Notes: generated by a model from the letters alone, not told the origin. Positions 7,653 through 17,434 are shown, counted from the stretch's first letter. The stretch: 56,942 nucleotides of DNA from Clostridia bacterium (GCA_017453325.1 JAFTKK010000011.1:1-56942); one strand, 5' to 3'. A program made the numbers and translations.

Positions 7653-8963
7653 ATGAAATTGGTAAAAGCTGAAAAACTCGAGAACAGCCAAGTTTCGCTT
7701 GAGATCTCGGTTGATAAGGCAACCTTTGACGAGGCCGTAACCAAGGCCTTTCAGAAAGAAAGCAAAAAGATCACCGTGCCCGGCTTCCGCAAGGGCAAGG
7801 CTCCCCGTTCCGTGATCGAGAAAATGTACGGCAAGGGCGTTTTCTATGAAACCGCCATCAACGATATGATCCCCGGCGTATACGAGGCAGCCGTTGCTGA
7901 GGCCGCTATTACGCCCGTTGCTCAGCCCGAGTTCGATATCGTTTCTATCGACGACAACGGCCTTGTGCTCTCCGCTAAGGTTTTTGTAAAGCCTGAGGTT
8001 ACCGTAAAGGATTATCTCGGTCTTGCCGCAACCCGCACCGTAGCACCCGTGACCGAGGCTGAGGTAGATGCTGAGATCAATACCGTGCGCGAGCGCAACT
8101 CCCGCGAGGCTGAGGTAATGGGACGCGCCGCTGAGATGGGCGACACCGCCGTGATCGACTATGAGGGCTTTGCCGATGGCGTTGCTTTCGAGGGCGGCAA
8201 GGGCGAGGATTACGCTCTGAAGCTTGGCTCCGGCAGCTTTATTCCCGGCTTTGAGGAGCAGATCGTCGGCCACAAGATCGACGATGAGTTCGACGTAAAC
8301 GTGACCTTCCCCACCGAGTACCATGCTCCCGAGCTGGCCGGTAAGGAAGCTACCTTCAAGTGCAAGATCCACGCGCTCACCCGCGTAGAGCTCCCCGAGC
8401 TTGACGACGATTTTGCAAAGGATGTTTCGGAATTTGATACCTTTGCCGAATACAAGGCCGATATGCAGGTTAAAATTGAAAAGAGACACGCTGACGCTGC
8501 CGAGTCTGCTGTGAGCGAGTCCCTCATTGATGCCCTCATCGAAAAGATGGAGGCTGATATCCCCGCTCCCATGTACGACGCCGAGACCGAGAACTTCCTG
8601 CGCGATTACGACAACCGCCTGCGTATGTCCGGTCTTGACCTCAACACCTACATGAAGTATACCGGCATGACGCTTGAAAAGATGCGTGAGGAGTTCCGTC
8701 CTCAGGCTGAGCGCCAGGTCAAGGCACGTCTTGCTCTTGAGAAGATTGCCGAGCTTGAAAAGATCGAGGCAACCGAGGAGGAGATCAATGCGGAATACGA
8801 CCGTATTGCCGCTGCATACAATATGCCTGTTGACCAGGTCAAGGCAAGCCTGCCCGCAGATGCAATCACCGATGACCTCAAGGTGAAGAAGACCATGGAT
8901 CTTATTCGCGAGAAGGCCGTTGTGACCGACGCTGCTCCTGCCGAAGAAAAGACCGAGGCATAA
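7653..8963 (+). CDS. tig: Trigger factor
   Basis: This ribosome-associated chaperone and prolyl isomerase meets nascent chains at the exit tunnel. I chose ATG 7653 because of the RBS GGAGG (7639-7643); the frame opens earlier at a GTG inside the promoter region. The 436 residues contain the ribosome-docking signature PGFRKGKAP (43-51), an FKBP-type domain at about 150-240 (GDTAVIDYEGF, then GSGSFIPGFEEQIVG), and a helical C-terminal chaperone arm. It leads the clpP-clpX operon, a common arrangement linking folding and degradation. Confidence 0.95.
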   Translation: MKLVKAEKLENSQVSLEISVDKATFDEAVTKAFQKESKKITVPGFRKGKAPRSVIEKMYGKGVFYETAINDMIPGVYEAAVAEAAITPVAQPEFDIVSIDDNGLVLSAKVFVKPEVTVKDYLGLAATRTVAPVTEAEVDAEINTVRERNSREAEVMGRAAEMGDTAVIDYEGFADGVAFEGGKGEDYALKLGSGSFIPGFEEQIVGHKIDDEFDVNVTFPTEYHAPELAGKEATFKCKIHALTRVELPELDDDFAKDVSEFDTFAEYKADMQVKIEKRHADAAESAVSESLIDALIEKMEADIPAPMYDAETENFLRDYDNRLRMSGLDLNTYMKYTGMTLEKMREEFRPQAERQVKARLALEKIAELEKIEATEEEINAEYDRIAAAYNMPVDQVKASLPADAITDDLKVKKTMDLIREKAVVTDAAPAEEKTEA

Positions 8964-9027
8964 TGACAGAGATTGAATGAAGCTACTGTGGCGCCTGACC
9001 TCAAGGCCGTCGTCGCAGCACTCTTCG

Positions 9028-9059
9028 GCTATAGCCGCGGCGTTTGTCGCGGCTATAGC
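9028..9059. repeat. Stem-loop between tig and clpP
   Basis: The stem GCTATAGCCGCG/CGCGGCTATAGC is perfect (12 bp) with an 8-base loop. No T run follows, so a simple intrinsic terminator is unlikely. It may set the tig:clpP transcript ratio through processing or partial termination. Confidence 0.6.
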
Positions 9060-9103
9060 GTTCTATAGACAAAATATCTGAAAATGGAGGTTTGAAAAGA
9101 ATT

Positions 9104-9709
9104 ATGATGGATTTTTTCCGCAACAGTGCACTGGTACCTATGGTAGTGGAGCAAACCGGCCGCGGTGAGCGCTCCTACGACATTTTTTCCAGACTCTTAA
9201 ACGACCGCATCGTATTTCTCTCCGATGAAGTAAACGATACCACCGCTTCTCTTGTGGTGGCACAGATGCTGTTCCTTGAAGCACAGGATCCCGACAAGGA
9301 CATCAGCTTTTATATCAACAGCCCCGGTGGCTCGGTCACGGCAGGCATGGCCATTTACGATACCATGAACTACATCAAATGCGATGTTTCCACCATCTGT
9401 ATCGGTATGGCTGCATCCATGGGTGCATTCCTGCTCTCCTCGGGCACCAAGGGCAAGCGCTTCGCGCTCCCGAACAGTGAGATCATGATCCACCAGCCTC
9501 TTGGCGGCGCCAAGGGTCAGGCCTCCGATATCAAGATCCAGGCCGATCTGATCCTGCGCACCAGAGATACCCTCAACCGCATCCTTGCCGAAAACACGGG
9601 CAAGAGCATTGAGGAGATCGCACGTGACACCGACCGCGACAACTTTATGACGGCCGAGCAGGCCCTTTCCTACGGCCTTGTCGACAAGGTTCTGGCAAAA
9701 CGCAACTAA
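9104..9709 (+). CDS. clpP: ATP-dependent Clp protease proteolytic subunit
   Basis: This serine protease forms the tetradecameric chamber fed by ClpX. I chose ATG 9104 (GGAGG at 9086-9090); the in-frame TTG at 9092 is too close to that RBS. The 201 residues carry the catalytic triad S105 (GMAASMG), H130 (MIHQPLGG) and D179 (TDRDNFM), matching E. coli spacing. The N terminus [22 protein letters not shown] is typical. The partner clpX follows 17 bases downstream. Confidence 0.97.
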   Translation: MMDFFRNSALVPMVVEQTGRGERSYDIFSRLLNDRIVFLSDEVNDTTASLVVAQMLFLEAQDPDKDISFYINSPGGSVTAGMAIYDTMNYIKCDVSTICIGMAASMGAFLLSSGTKGKRFALPNSEIMIHQPLGGAKGQASDIKIQADLILRTRDTLNRILAENTGKSIEEIARDTDRDNFMTAEQALSYGLVDKVLAKRN

Positions 9710-9726
9710 AAAATAACGAGGTAACT

Positions 9727-11046
9727 ATGGCAAATTCCAATTCCGGCAAAGGTGCGGGACAGGGCGCCCGTCATTGCTCCTTCTGCGGCAGAAACGAAAA
9801 TCAAGCCATTCTCATCCCCTCCACCACGGGGCTTTATATCTGCAATTTCTGCGTGGACGCGTGTGCCGATCTGCTTGATGAGATCGACGCACCGAGCGTC
9901 GTTGACAACGACTTTACCGCGGATACGCTTCCCCGCCCCACGCAGATCAAAACCGCCCTTGACGAGTACGTCATTGGACAGGATGCAGCCAAAATAGCGC
10001 TTTCCGTAGCGGTATATAACCATTACAAGCGCATTTTGCACGCCGAAAAGAACGGCGGCAATAAAAAGCGCCGCGGTAACAAGGTTGAAGTACAAACCGA
10101 TGAGGTGGAATTGCAAAAAAGCAACGTGCTTCTGCTCGGCCCCACGGGCGTTGGCAAGACCTATCTTGCACAGACCCTGGCCAAGACCTTGCGCGTGCCC
10201 TTTGCCATTGCGGACGCCACCACGCTGACCGAGGCAGGCTACGTGGGCGAGGATGTGGAGAACATTTTGCTTCGTCTCATTCAAGCTGCCGATTTTGATA
10301 TCTCGCTGGCTGAGCGCGGCATCATCTATATTGATGAGATTGATAAAATCGCCCGCAAGAGCGAAAATCGCTCGATCACGCGCGACGTGTCGGGTGAGGG
10401 CGTGCAGCAGGCGCTGCTTAAAATTCTTGAGGGTACGGTTGCCAACGTACCGCCCCAGGGTGGCAGAAAGCACCCCAACCAAGAATTTATCCAGATCAAT
10501 ACCAAAAATATTCTCTTTATCTGCGGCGGAGCCTTTGAGGGGCTTGAAGCGCTGATCGAAAAGCGTAAGGGCAATCAAACCGTCGGCTTTGGTGGTGAGA
10601 TTCTGAAAAAAGCCGAAAAGAAAAAGGCCGGGCTTTACCGCGACGTACTGCCGCAGGATATCGTCAAATACGGCCTCATTCCGGAGCTGGTTGGCCGTGT
10701 GCCCATGATCGTATCGCTTGATGAGCTGGATCGCGATGCCTTGGTGCGCATCATCAAGGAGCCGAAGAATTCTTTGGTGCGTCAATATGAAAAGCTCTTT
10801 GAAATGGACGGCGTAAAGCTGACCTTTGCCAAAGGAGCGCTCGAAGCCGTGGCCGATCTTGCCCTGGAGCGCAACACCGGCGCACGCGGTCTGCGTGCCA
10901 TTATGGAAACGCTGATGCTTGACACCATGTATGAGATCCCCGCACGCAAGGATGTGGCCGAGGTGCGCATTACCGCAAAATCGGTCAAGGGCAAGGAAAA
11001 GCCGCAATATATCTTATTGCGCGACACCCTGCCCGCAGCAGAATAA
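9727..11046 (+). CDS. clpX: ATP-dependent Clp protease ATP-binding subunit ClpX
   Basis: This AAA+ unfoldase delivers substrates to ClpP. Its 439 residues begin with the zinc-binding dimerisation domain (C17, C20, C39, C42). The Walker A motif GPTGVGKT lies near 138-145 and Walker [12 protein letters not shown] near 199-209. The pore-loop segment GYVGEDVE is present, as is the sensor-2 arginine in NTGARGLR near the C terminus. A basic stretch (KKRRGNK, about 115-121) precedes the AAA+ core, a variable linker in this family. The start follows an ACGAGG-type RBS. Confidence 0.97.
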   Translation: MANSNSGKGAGQGARHCSFCGRNENQAILIPSTTGLYICNFCVDACADLLDEIDAPSVVDNDFTADTLPRPTQIKTALDEYVIGQDAAKIALSVAVYNHYKRILHAEKNGGNKKRRGNKVEVQTDEVELQKSNVLLLGPTGVGKTYLAQTLAKTLRVPFAIADATTLTEAGYVGEDVENILLRLIQAADFDISLAERGIIYIDEIDKIARKSENRSITRDVSGEGVQQALLKILEGTVANVPPQGGRKHPNQEFIQINTKNILFICGGAFEGLEALIEKRKGNQTVGFGGEILKKAEKKKAGLYRDVLPQDIVKYGLIPELVGRVPMIVSLDELDRDALVRIIKEPKNSLVRQYEKLFEMDGVKLTFAKGALEAVADLALERNTGARGLRAIMETLMLDTMYEIPARKDVAEVRITAKSVKGKEKPQYILLRDTLPAAE

Positions 11047-11052
11047 AACCGT

Positions 11053-11085
11053 AAAAAGCCCGTCTCGTCTCGGAGGCGGGCTTTT
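11053..11085 (+). terminator. Rho-independent terminator after clpX
   Basis: The stem AAAAGCCCGTCTC/GAGGCGGGCTTTT has a single G-T wobble and ends in a T run. It closes the tig-clpP-clpX operon. Confidence 0.85.
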
Positions 11086-11126
11086 ATGCACACGTAAAAT
11101 TCACAGGATCTTTCTTTTGCGAACAG

Positions 11127-11155
11127 TTGATTTTTTGCCCAAACTATGGTAATAT
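11127..11155 (+). promoter_or_regulatory. Probable sigma-A promoter of the membrane-protein pair
   Basis: TTGATT (11127-11132), a 17-bp spacer and TAATAT (11150-11155), about 70 bases before the next gene. Confidence 0.45.
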
Positions 11156-11225
11156 AAATATATATTGTTTTTAAAGCATAAGAAAAACCCTTCCCCCCAT
11201 ATAGTGTTCGATGGGGGTGATCCTT

Positions 11226-11762
11226 TTGCGGCGTTTCGTACCTACCAACGGTGAAAATGTATTTCAACGCCTTTGGCTGCGCTATTTTATTTGTTATCTC
11301 TTGGCGGTCGCGGTGGAAATTTTACTGGTGTGTCGGGGGCATGGTCTTGCTTGGTCGTCAAAAATGGCTTGCTTACTTTGGCTCACGGTCCCGCTCTCGC
11401 TGCTGGCGGCTCTTTTAACGGTTGGCAACGCCTATCTTTTGCTGCTCACCGTTCTCAAGGGGGCCTTGGACGCAGCGCTTCTTTACCGCCTCACGCTTTT
11501 GGTGCAAACACATACCATACGCATTTTAGATTGGAATCTCTGCTTTTTCTTACTCGCGGCTTCGCTTTTGATCTATTTATTTTCGGCCGTCACAGCCTGC
11601 CGCTTTGCTTTTGATAACGATCGGCGCGACTTTCGCCTTATTTGCTCAAAGCCCTTTGCGGTGTTTTGCCTGAAGGCACTTTACCTCACGGCGCTCGCTT
11701 GGCTGATCTTCTTTTTCTTCCTGCAATTGGGAGCGCGTATCCCCGCGCTGCTATTCGTATAA
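11226..11762 (+). CDS. Hypothetical polytopic membrane protein, 178 aa
   Basis: I do not recognise the family. About five hydrophobic segments can be seen, near residues 14-31, 38-60, 62-80, 98-117 and 140-160, and there is almost no soluble domain. I prefer the TTG at 11226, which is spaced correctly from GGGGGTGA (11213-11220); the ATG at 11211 in the same frame would overlap that RBS and add five residues. It is followed 20 bases later by the YesL-like gene, so the two are probably co-transcribed and may work together in the membrane. Confidence 0.7.
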   Translation: MRRFVPTNGENVFQRLWLRYFICYLLAVAVEILLVCRGHGLAWSSKMACLLWLTVPLSLLAALLTVGNAYLLLLTVLKGALDAALLYRLTLLVQTHTIRILDWNLCFFLLAASLLIYLFSAVTACRFAFDNDRRDFRLICSKPFAVFCLKALYLTALAWLIFFFFLQLGARIPALLFV

Positions 11763-11782
11763 AAACTCGGAAAGGAAAACAT

Positions 11783-12766
11783 ATGGGAAACAACGCAAAA
11801 CCGTGGTCCTTCCTTAGCAAAGAGCGCCCAGACGCCGAGGCTGAGGATACCACCCCAACGTTTAAATATTTCTTCAAACTGCTCTGGCGCAAGGCTGCCA
11901 AGCTTCTCACGCTCAATCTGATGATGATCTTTCAGATCATCCCCCTGATTGTCGCGCTGCTGGTCTACTTTTTTGGTTCCACCACGCCAACCGTAGAGCA
12001 TGCCGTCTACGCCCCCCTGCTCGGCACGTATATCGCGGGCGGTTCCCCCGCCGCAGGTACGCTGATCGGCGTGTTCGGACAGCAGTTAAACGTCCCTGCC
12101 ATGACCACAGGACGCATGATCGTGATCGGGATCATGATCGCCATCACCGTGCTCACGTGGGGCTGGCAAAACGTAGGCGCTACCTACAACCTGCGCAGCC
12201 TGGTACGCGGTGACTCGACGTTTTTGTGGTCGGATTACTTTTATGCTATCCGCCGCAACCTCAAGCAGGGCTTTTTGTTCGGCATTCTCGATCTGCTGAT
12301 CATCTTCGTCCTTGCCTACGATATCATTTATTTTTACCCGCTTTCGGTCAACTTCGGTTATGGGCTGATGTACGGGCTGGTGGTCGCTCTTGCCGTGATC
12401 TACTTGGTCATGCGCTTTTATATCTACCCCATGATGATCACCTTTGATCTCTCTATTTATAAATTGCTGAAAAATGCCCTGCTCTTTACCATGCTCGGCA
12501 TCAAGCGCAATCTGGTTGCCGTCCTTGGCATCGCCGTGCTGGTCGTTTTCAATGTCGTAACCATTGTTTGGGGGCTTTCCATCGGTCTTTCGGTCATGCT
12601 GGTGCTACCGTTCTTTTATCTCTTGGTGCTCATCGGCTTTATTTCGATGTACGCCGCTTATCCGAATATCAAGCGATATATGATCGATCCTTACGAGACA
12701 AGCGACACGGCCCATGCCGCGCCCGAGGGAGAGGAACCCGACGCTACCCCTCAAGCAGACGGCTGA
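11783..12766 (+). CDS. YesL/DUF624-like membrane protein, 327 aa
   Basis: This integral membrane protein has about six segments. The soluble N terminus (about 35 residues) is followed by FKYFFKLLWRKAAKLLTLNL and, in the middle, NLRSLVRGDSTFLWSDYF and AIRRNLKQGF. Together they match the pattern of the YesL (DUF624) family, whose role is unknown but often lies near carbohydrate-uptake genes. I chose ATG 11783, preceded by AAAGGA; the frame is open upstream inside the previous gene. The acidic C-terminal tail overlaps the end of the convergent deacetylase gene by 23 bases. Confidence 0.75.
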   Translation: MGNNAKPWSFLSKERPDAEAEDTTPTFKYFFKLLWRKAAKLLTLNLMMIFQIIPLIVALLVYFFGSTTPTVEHAVYAPLLGTYIAGGSPAAGTLIGVFGQQLNVPAMTTGRMIVIGIMIAITVLTWGWQNVGATYNLRSLVRGDSTFLWSDYFYAIRRNLKQGFLFGILDLLIIFVLAYDIIYFYPLSVNFGYGLMYGLVVALAVIYLVMRFYIYPMMITFDLSIYKLLKNALLFTMLGIKRNLVAVLGIAVLVVFNVVTIVWGLSIGLSVMLVLPFFYLLVLIGFISMYAAYPNIKRYMIDPYETSDTAHAAPEGEEPDATPQADG

Positions 12767-13439
12767 CCGTTACAAATTCATATCCCGACTCCTGCAGCAT
12801 CGGTATAATTTGCCGAAGCGCTGCGGGAGTCGGACTGTTTTTACCGATAAAATCGTGCATGAGGATAATGGCGCCGTCCTTGGCATTCTCGCGCACGTTT
12901 TTCACAATTTCCTCCACCGGCGTGTGCGCCCAATCGCGCGTATCTATGCTCCACATTACGATGGTATATCCCTCGCGTGCGCAAAGCGCTTCAATCCCCT
13001 CGTTAAATACGCCCTCGGGCGGCCGAAAAAGGTGTGGCGTTTCACCCGTAAGCCGCCGCAAGGCATCGGCACAGGCGATAATGTCCTCGCGAAGCTCCCG
13101 TTCCTTCATATTGGCGGTATGATAATGATGGTAGGTGTGATTGCCGATCTCGTGTCCCTCCGCCAATATCCGCGAGATCAGATTGGGATAGTATTCTGCA
13201 TTGCTGCCCACAGAAAAGAAGGTGGCCTCCACGCCGTACTCCGCAAGGATATCAAGGATTTGCGGTGTGTAGCGCGGATGCGGGCCATCGTCAAAGGTGA
13301 GCGCAATGCGCTTGCTTTGCCCTTTCCCGGTATGCTGATAAATGATATTCGGCGCCGCGCAGATATCAAAGCAGGAAAACGTCAACAAAAAGCAAAGGAT
13401 CAGCCCCAGCAGACTACCGCGTTTTATCGCGCTGCACAT
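12744..13439 (-). CDS. Polysaccharide deacetylase (NodB homology), exported
   Basis: This is a probable metal-dependent N-deacetylase acting on peptidoglycan or a surface polysaccharide. Its 231 residues start with a basic N terminus and a hydrophobic signal segment (about 10-28) ending near CAAP. Motif 1 is TFDDGPHP (D50, D51), motif 2 is HTYHHYH (metal ligands H101 and H105), motif 3 is RPPEG near 139-143, and MWSIDTRDW and ILMHDF complete the fold. The gene overlaps the end of the upstream pdaA-like gene by 16 bases, so the pair is translationally linked. The 3' end overlaps the convergent YesL-like gene. Confidence 0.9.
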   Translation of the reverse strand: MCSAIKRGSLLGLILCFLLTFSCFDICAAPNIIYQHTGKGQSKRIALTFDDGPHPRYTPQILDILAEYGVEATFFSVGSNAEYYPNLISRILAEGHEIGNHTYHHYHTANMKERELREDIIACADALRRLTGETPHLFRPPEGVFNEGIEALCAREGYTIVMWSIDTRDWAHTPVEEIVKNVRENAKDGAIILMHDFIGKNSPTPAALRQIIPMLQESGYEFVTVSRLLEG

Positions 13440-14209
13440 AATTCATCCAGCGTACCGAAGCGATACCCCTCACCCTTCAGCGCTTCAATGACCTCACCCA
13501 AAATTTGCACGTTGGTGGCGGAGGTGGGGTGAAGCAAGATCACGGCGCCGTTGTGCACGTTAGTCAAAATCTTTTCCTTGGCGGCCTCGGCCTTGGGTTG
13601 ACGGTCATTATCCCAGTCGGCATAAGCAAAGCTCCAAAAAACCGTACGATAGCCGAGCGCGTGCACGCTTTCGAGCATTTCGCGCGAAAAATTGCCCTCC
13701 GGCGGTCGGAAGTAAGTCTTGGTTCCCTCGCCGATCACGGCCTTCACGGCATCCTCGAGCTCCAAAATTTCATTTTTGACGGTCTCCTTGCTGCTGCGCG
13801 AAAGATCCTTATGATGGGCGGTATGATTGCAGACAAAATGCCCCTCCTCGGCCATACGCTTGATCAGCGTGGGGGCATCCTCCACCAAATGCTTCAGCAC
13901 GAAAAAGGCAGCGGGCACCTCCTGCTCCTTTAAAATATCCAAGGTTTTTGCCACGTTTCCGTTTTCATACCCCGCGTCAAAGGTAAGATAGACCACCTTG
14001 TCGGGGTTATCGTCACCGTGGCGGTGATCAATGTGATAGCCGCCGTATTCCTCCACAAAGCGCAGCTCAGCCGGGGTCCTCGGTTGCTTGTGATCCTTTT
14101 CGCGTATACAATACCAATGCAGAGCGCTCGGCGCGGCGGAAAAGGTCGGCGTGCCAAACAACGTAAAAAGCAGCAAGCAACACAACAAAAGTGATACTGT
14201 TTTTTTCAT
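13424..14209 (-). CDS. pdaA: PdaA-type delta-lactam-biosynthetic de-N-acetylase
   Basis: In Bacillus, PdaA removes the N-acetyl group from muramic acid to make the muramic delta-lactam of spore cortex. The 261 residues have a signal peptide (about 1-26) and the PdaA hallmark HWYCIR at 31-36. Motif 1 is TFDAGYENG (D78), where ordinary deacetylases have DDG. The metal histidines are H129 and H133 (CNHTAHH), followed by RPPEGNFS and ILLHPTS. The RBS is GAGGTGA. It probably forms a two-gene unit with the second deacetylase. I saw neither a convincing vegetative nor a sigma-G promoter in the 120-base leader. Confidence 0.88.
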   Translation of the reverse strand: MKKTVSLLLCCLLLFTLFGTPTFSAAPSALHWYCIREKDHKQPRTPAELRFVEEYGGYHIDHRHGDDNPDKVVYLTFDAGYENGNVAKTLDILKEQEVPAAFFVLKHLVEDAPTLIKRMAEEGHFVCNHTAHHKDLSRSSKETVKNEILELEDAVKAVIGEGTKTYFRPPEGNFSREMLESVHALGYRTVFWSFAYADWDNDRQPKAEAAKEKILTNVHNGAVILLHPTSATNVQILGEVIEALKGEGYRFGTLDELCAAR

Positions 14210-14293
14210 TTGCGGTCACCTCACAGTTTCATTTCATGCTTAGTGTTTCCCGCACGCTTTTGTACACACCTTAAAATTTTTGGTGAGAAAAAC

Positions 14294-14327
14294 AGCAAGC
14301 ACCAACGTCACACCGTTGATGCTTGCT
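14294..14327 (-). terminator. Terminator after the 221-residue membrane-protein gene
   Basis: The arms AGCAAGCACCAACG and CGTTGATGCTTGCT pair over 13 of 14 positions with a 6-base loop. T runs lie on both sides; on the minus strand the stem ends in TTTTT. The UAA of the gene at 14334 lies right at its base. Confidence 0.85.
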
Positions 14328-14333
14328 GCTTTT

Positions 14334-14999
14334 TTATTTTTTTGCTATGTCAAATTCGCGAATATGCTTTTTGATGTAGAAAAGCATCCTGCTCTCAAAG
14401 CAGCGTCTGTTCTTCACAAAAAACGGCACGATGCGTCCTTCCAATCGGTCGGAATCGCATTTCAATTCAAACAAAACATCTGCCATCTCTCGGTCGCCGC
14501 CATGCTTCAAGGCACGGCAAACGGCGGCAACGGTTCTTTTATCAACCGATTTGAAAAACGGTACGATCTCGTCGGGCTGCATCAAGGAAATGTCATGGAG
14601 CATCTTGAGCGCGACGGGCATTCTGTAAGCGTCGTTGGCTTGCATGGCGATCTCCAGATTTTTCGGTATCCCCTGCCAAAGCTCAACGGTGTGTTCCGCA
14701 TAGGGCGCGAGAAAGCGAACCATCTTATCATCTAAGAAATCAAAGGTCAGACGGTCCTGAGGAACGTTGACGTGGCGACGGTCATCATACAAAAAATAGT
14801 TGGTGGCAGATGCCGTGCGATGCACGAAATATAAGAGGATGCAGCCACCGAGGAACGCCAACCCCGCAAGGATGCCGAAGGTGATGGCAGCAACCGCATT
14901 TTTGAGTGTGCAAGCCAAAATAAAGAACAGCAGCGCCAGGATGGATACACCGAAGGCTTGGTATTTGGTATCCTTAATTATGGACATAATTTGTTTCAT
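14334..14999 (-). CDS. Hypothetical protein with two membrane segments, 221 aa
   Basis: Not recognised. Two hydrophobic segments (about residues 15-33 and 37-59) form an N-terminal hairpin. A charged cytosolic domain of about 160 residues follows, rich in Asp, Arg and Lys and largely helical, with no enzymatic motif that I can see. The start ATG follows AGAGG. It begins 14 bases after pcrA and ends at its own terminator, so it is the last gene of the pcrA transcript. Confidence 0.75.
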   Translation of the reverse strand: MKQIMSIIKDTKYQAFGVSILALLFFILACTLKNAVAAITFGILAGLAFLGGCILLYFVHRTASATNYFLYDDRRHVNVPQDRLTFDFLDDKMVRFLAPYAEHTVELWQGIPKNLEIAMQANDAYRMPVALKMLHDISLMQPDEIVPFFKSVDKRTVAAVCRALKHGGDREMADVLFELKCDSDRLEGRIVPFFVKNRRCFESRMLFYIKKHIREFDIAKK

Positions 15000-15013
15000 A
15001 ATGAGACCTCTTT

Positions 15014-17410
15014 TTATATTTTCTTTAATTTGGCATAGGTTGCCATGAGCTTCTTGGTGCCCTTGGTATCAAACGCAATTTCGTAAAGATAGTCCGAGCC
15101 CATTTTTTGCACCGTGAGGATCTCTCCCTCACCAAACAACATATGCTTCACTCGATCTCCGCATGCAAAGAGCTCCGCTGCCTGCGTCGGCGCGGCGGTA
15201 CGCCCCACGGTAATGCGATCGTTGGCCGCCACCCGCATACCGCCCATGTGCGGTGCACCAACCGTGCGAGTGCCGAAGGACGGGGCCGCATGGGCGGGCG
15301 CCTTGGGCAGCTCCAGCAGGTGCTCCGGTATCTCGGCCAAAAAGCGCGAGGGCGGGTTTGCTGCGGTGCGACCGTAAAGCATACGGGACTTCGCGTGCAG
15401 GATGTAAAGCTCATCCTTGGCGCGCGTGATCGCAACGTAAGCAAGGCGGCGCTCCTCCTCCAGCTCCTCGGGTCCTGCGGTCAAGGTCTGCAGACCGGGG
15501 AAAAGCCCCTCCTCAAAGCCGGGCAAAAACACCTGCGGAAATTCAAGACCCTTGGCGCTGTGAATAGTCATGAGCACCACGGCATCGGCCGATTCATCGT
15601 AGCGGTCCACGTCGGCCACCAGCGTGGTCTCCTCCAAAAATTCGGTCAAGGTGGGGGTATCGGTGTTGTTTTGATATTCCACCACGTTGGAGATAAATTC
15701 GTCCAAGTTATCCAGGCGCTCGGCCTCCTCGGGACCCATATCCTCAATCATTTGACGGTAGCCCGTGCGTACAAGCACCTCCTTGACAAAATCGTCAAGT
15801 GCCATCACACCGACAAGATCACTCAGATCATTGATCAGCTTAGTAAAGCCGATGAGCGTTTGGGCAGAGCGCGCAAGAGCTACGTAGCTATCGGCACGTG
15901 CCATCACGTCAAACATACTCACGCCCTCCGCGGCGGCAATCTCACCCACAGCCGCAAGTGTCTTATCACCCAGCTTGCGACGCGGCTCGTTGACGATGCG
16001 CAGCAGCCTTTCCCTGTCGCTATGATTGTTGATCAGCTGCAAATAGGCCACAAGATCTCGGATCTCCTTACGGTCGGAGAAGCGCACGCCGCCCAGCATA
16101 CGATACGGCACCGCGCTTCTGGCAAAGGCCATTTCAAGCGCGTTGGATTGCGCGTTGGTGCGGTAGAGCACGGCAAAATCACGGTAATGCATACCCTCGT
16201 TTGCTACCTTGCGTACGATGGTATCAATGATGGTGCGCGCTTCGGCATTTTGGTGGTCGGGATTCAGCAAATGAATTTTTTTGCCCTCACCGCGGTCGGT
16301 CCAAAGCGTTTTTCCCTTTCGTCCCTCGTTGTGCGCGATCACGGCGTTGGCAGCATCAAGAATGGATTGCGTGGAACGGTAATTTTGCTCAAGTCGAATG
16401 ACCTTTGCATCGCTAAAAACGCGGTCAAAATTTAAAATATTGGCAATGGTGGCGCCGCGGAATTTATAAATGCTCTGATCATCGTCACCAACGACCATCA
16501 AATTGCGCCATCCGCCCGAAAGCAGCGCCGTGAGGCGGAACTGCGCCTCATTGGTATCCTGATACTCGTCCACGGATACGTAGCGGAATTGGCTCTGATA
16601 GCTTTGCAGTATCTCCTTATTCTCCTCAAGGAGCCTTACGGTGCGGCAGATGATATCATCAAAGTCAAGTGCATTGGAAGCGGCCAAACGCTTTTGATAG
16701 GCCTCAAAAACCTTGGCAATCATCTTCATGCGGTAATCGTTGCCCATTTCAAGCAAAAAGGTCTCGGGGGTAAGCAGCTTGTCCTTGGCACGGCTGATAT
16801 AGGTAGCGGCAGTTTTGGGGGAAAGCGCCTTTTCATCGATGTTCAGCTCCTTGAGGATCGCACCGATGGCTTTTTTGCTATCGTCCGCATCATACACCGT
16901 AAAGCCCTCGCCAAGGCCTGCCGCCTCATGGTGGCGGCGCAGAATACGCATACAGATCGAGTGGAAGGTGCCTGCCCAAATGCTGCTCGTCAGCTCCGCA
17001 TCCTCGGGAAAGGCCTTGGCCAATCGCGCCTTGATCTCCCCTGCTGCCTTGTTGGTAAAGGTAATGGCAAGCACGCGCCACGGCGGGCAGGGATTGTTTG
17101 AAAATTCCGAAAGCAGCGCCTCCAGCTCCTCGCCCGAAAGTGCAGCACGCACGGCTGCCTCAAGCGAGTCAACGTGTGCGGGATCAAGGTCAAAGGGCAC
17201 GTAATCGCTTAAATAAGCATTGCCAAAGCGGATCATGTAGGCAATACGGCGTACCAGCACCGTAGTCTTACCGCTGCCGGCGCCTGCTAAGATCAGCAAG
17301 GGATGGTTGATATGATAAACGGCCTCTCGCTGCTCCTTATTAAGACCGCCGTAATAGCGATCAAACAGCGCGCGCTTGGCCTGCAGATAACGTTGTTGCA
17401 GATCGGACAT
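15014..17410 (-). CDS. pcrA: ATP-dependent DNA helicase PcrA/UvrD
   Basis: This superfamily 1A 3'-5' helicase serves nucleotide excision repair, replication restart and plasmid replication. Its 798 residues show the Q motif LNKEQREAV (23-31), Walker A AGAGSGKT (42-49), motif Ia ITFTNKAA (117-124), DEYQDTN and VGDDDQSIYKFRGA in the centre, then QNYRST and, later, MTIHSAKGLEF and VAITRAK. An insertion of about 48 residues (roughly 62-109) separates Walker A from motif Ia. The C-terminal 50 residues form the RNA-polymerase-binding Tudor-like domain (GDRVKHMLFGEGEI). The RBS is GCGAGG. Confidence 0.96.
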   Translation of the reverse strand: MSDLQQRYLQAKRALFDRYYGGLNKEQREAVYHINHPLLILAGAGSGKTTVLVRRIAYMIRFGNAYLSDYVPFDLDPAHVDSLEAAVRAALSGEELEALLSEFSNNPCPPWRVLAITFTNKAAGEIKARLAKAFPEDAELTSSIWAGTFHSICMRILRRHHEAAGLGEGFTVYDADDSKKAIGAILKELNIDEKALSPKTAATYISRAKDKLLTPETFLLEMGNDYRMKMIAKVFEAYQKRLAASNALDFDDIICRTVRLLEENKEILQSYQSQFRYVSVDEYQDTNEAQFRLTALLSGGWRNLMVVGDDDQSIYKFRGATIANILNFDRVFSDAKVIRLEQNYRSTQSILDAANAVIAHNEGRKGKTLWTDRGEGKKIHLLNPDHQNAEARTIIDTIVRKVANEGMHYRDFAVLYRTNAQSNALEMAFARSAVPYRMLGGVRFSDRKEIRDLVAYLQLINNHSDRERLLRIVNEPRRKLGDKTLAAVGEIAAAEGVSMFDVMARADSYVALARSAQTLIGFTKLINDLSDLVGVMALDDFVKEVLVRTGYRQMIEDMGPEEAERLDNLDEFISNVVEYQNNTDTPTLTEFLEETTLVADVDRYDESADAVVLMTIHSAKGLEFPQVFLPGFEEGLFPGLQTLTAGPEELEEERRLAYVAITRAKDELYILHAKSRMLYGRTAANPPSRFLAEIPEHLLELPKAPAHAAPSFGTRTVGAPHMGGMRVAANDRITVGRTAAPTQAAELFACGDRVKHMLFGEGEILTVQKMGSDYLYEIAFDTKGTKKLMATYAKLKKI

Positions 17411-17434
17411 ATGTACCTCGCTTCAAAATGAAAA

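Noticed and set aside
9706..11007. 433-codon frame antisense to clpX
   Set aside because: Shadow of a well supported gene.
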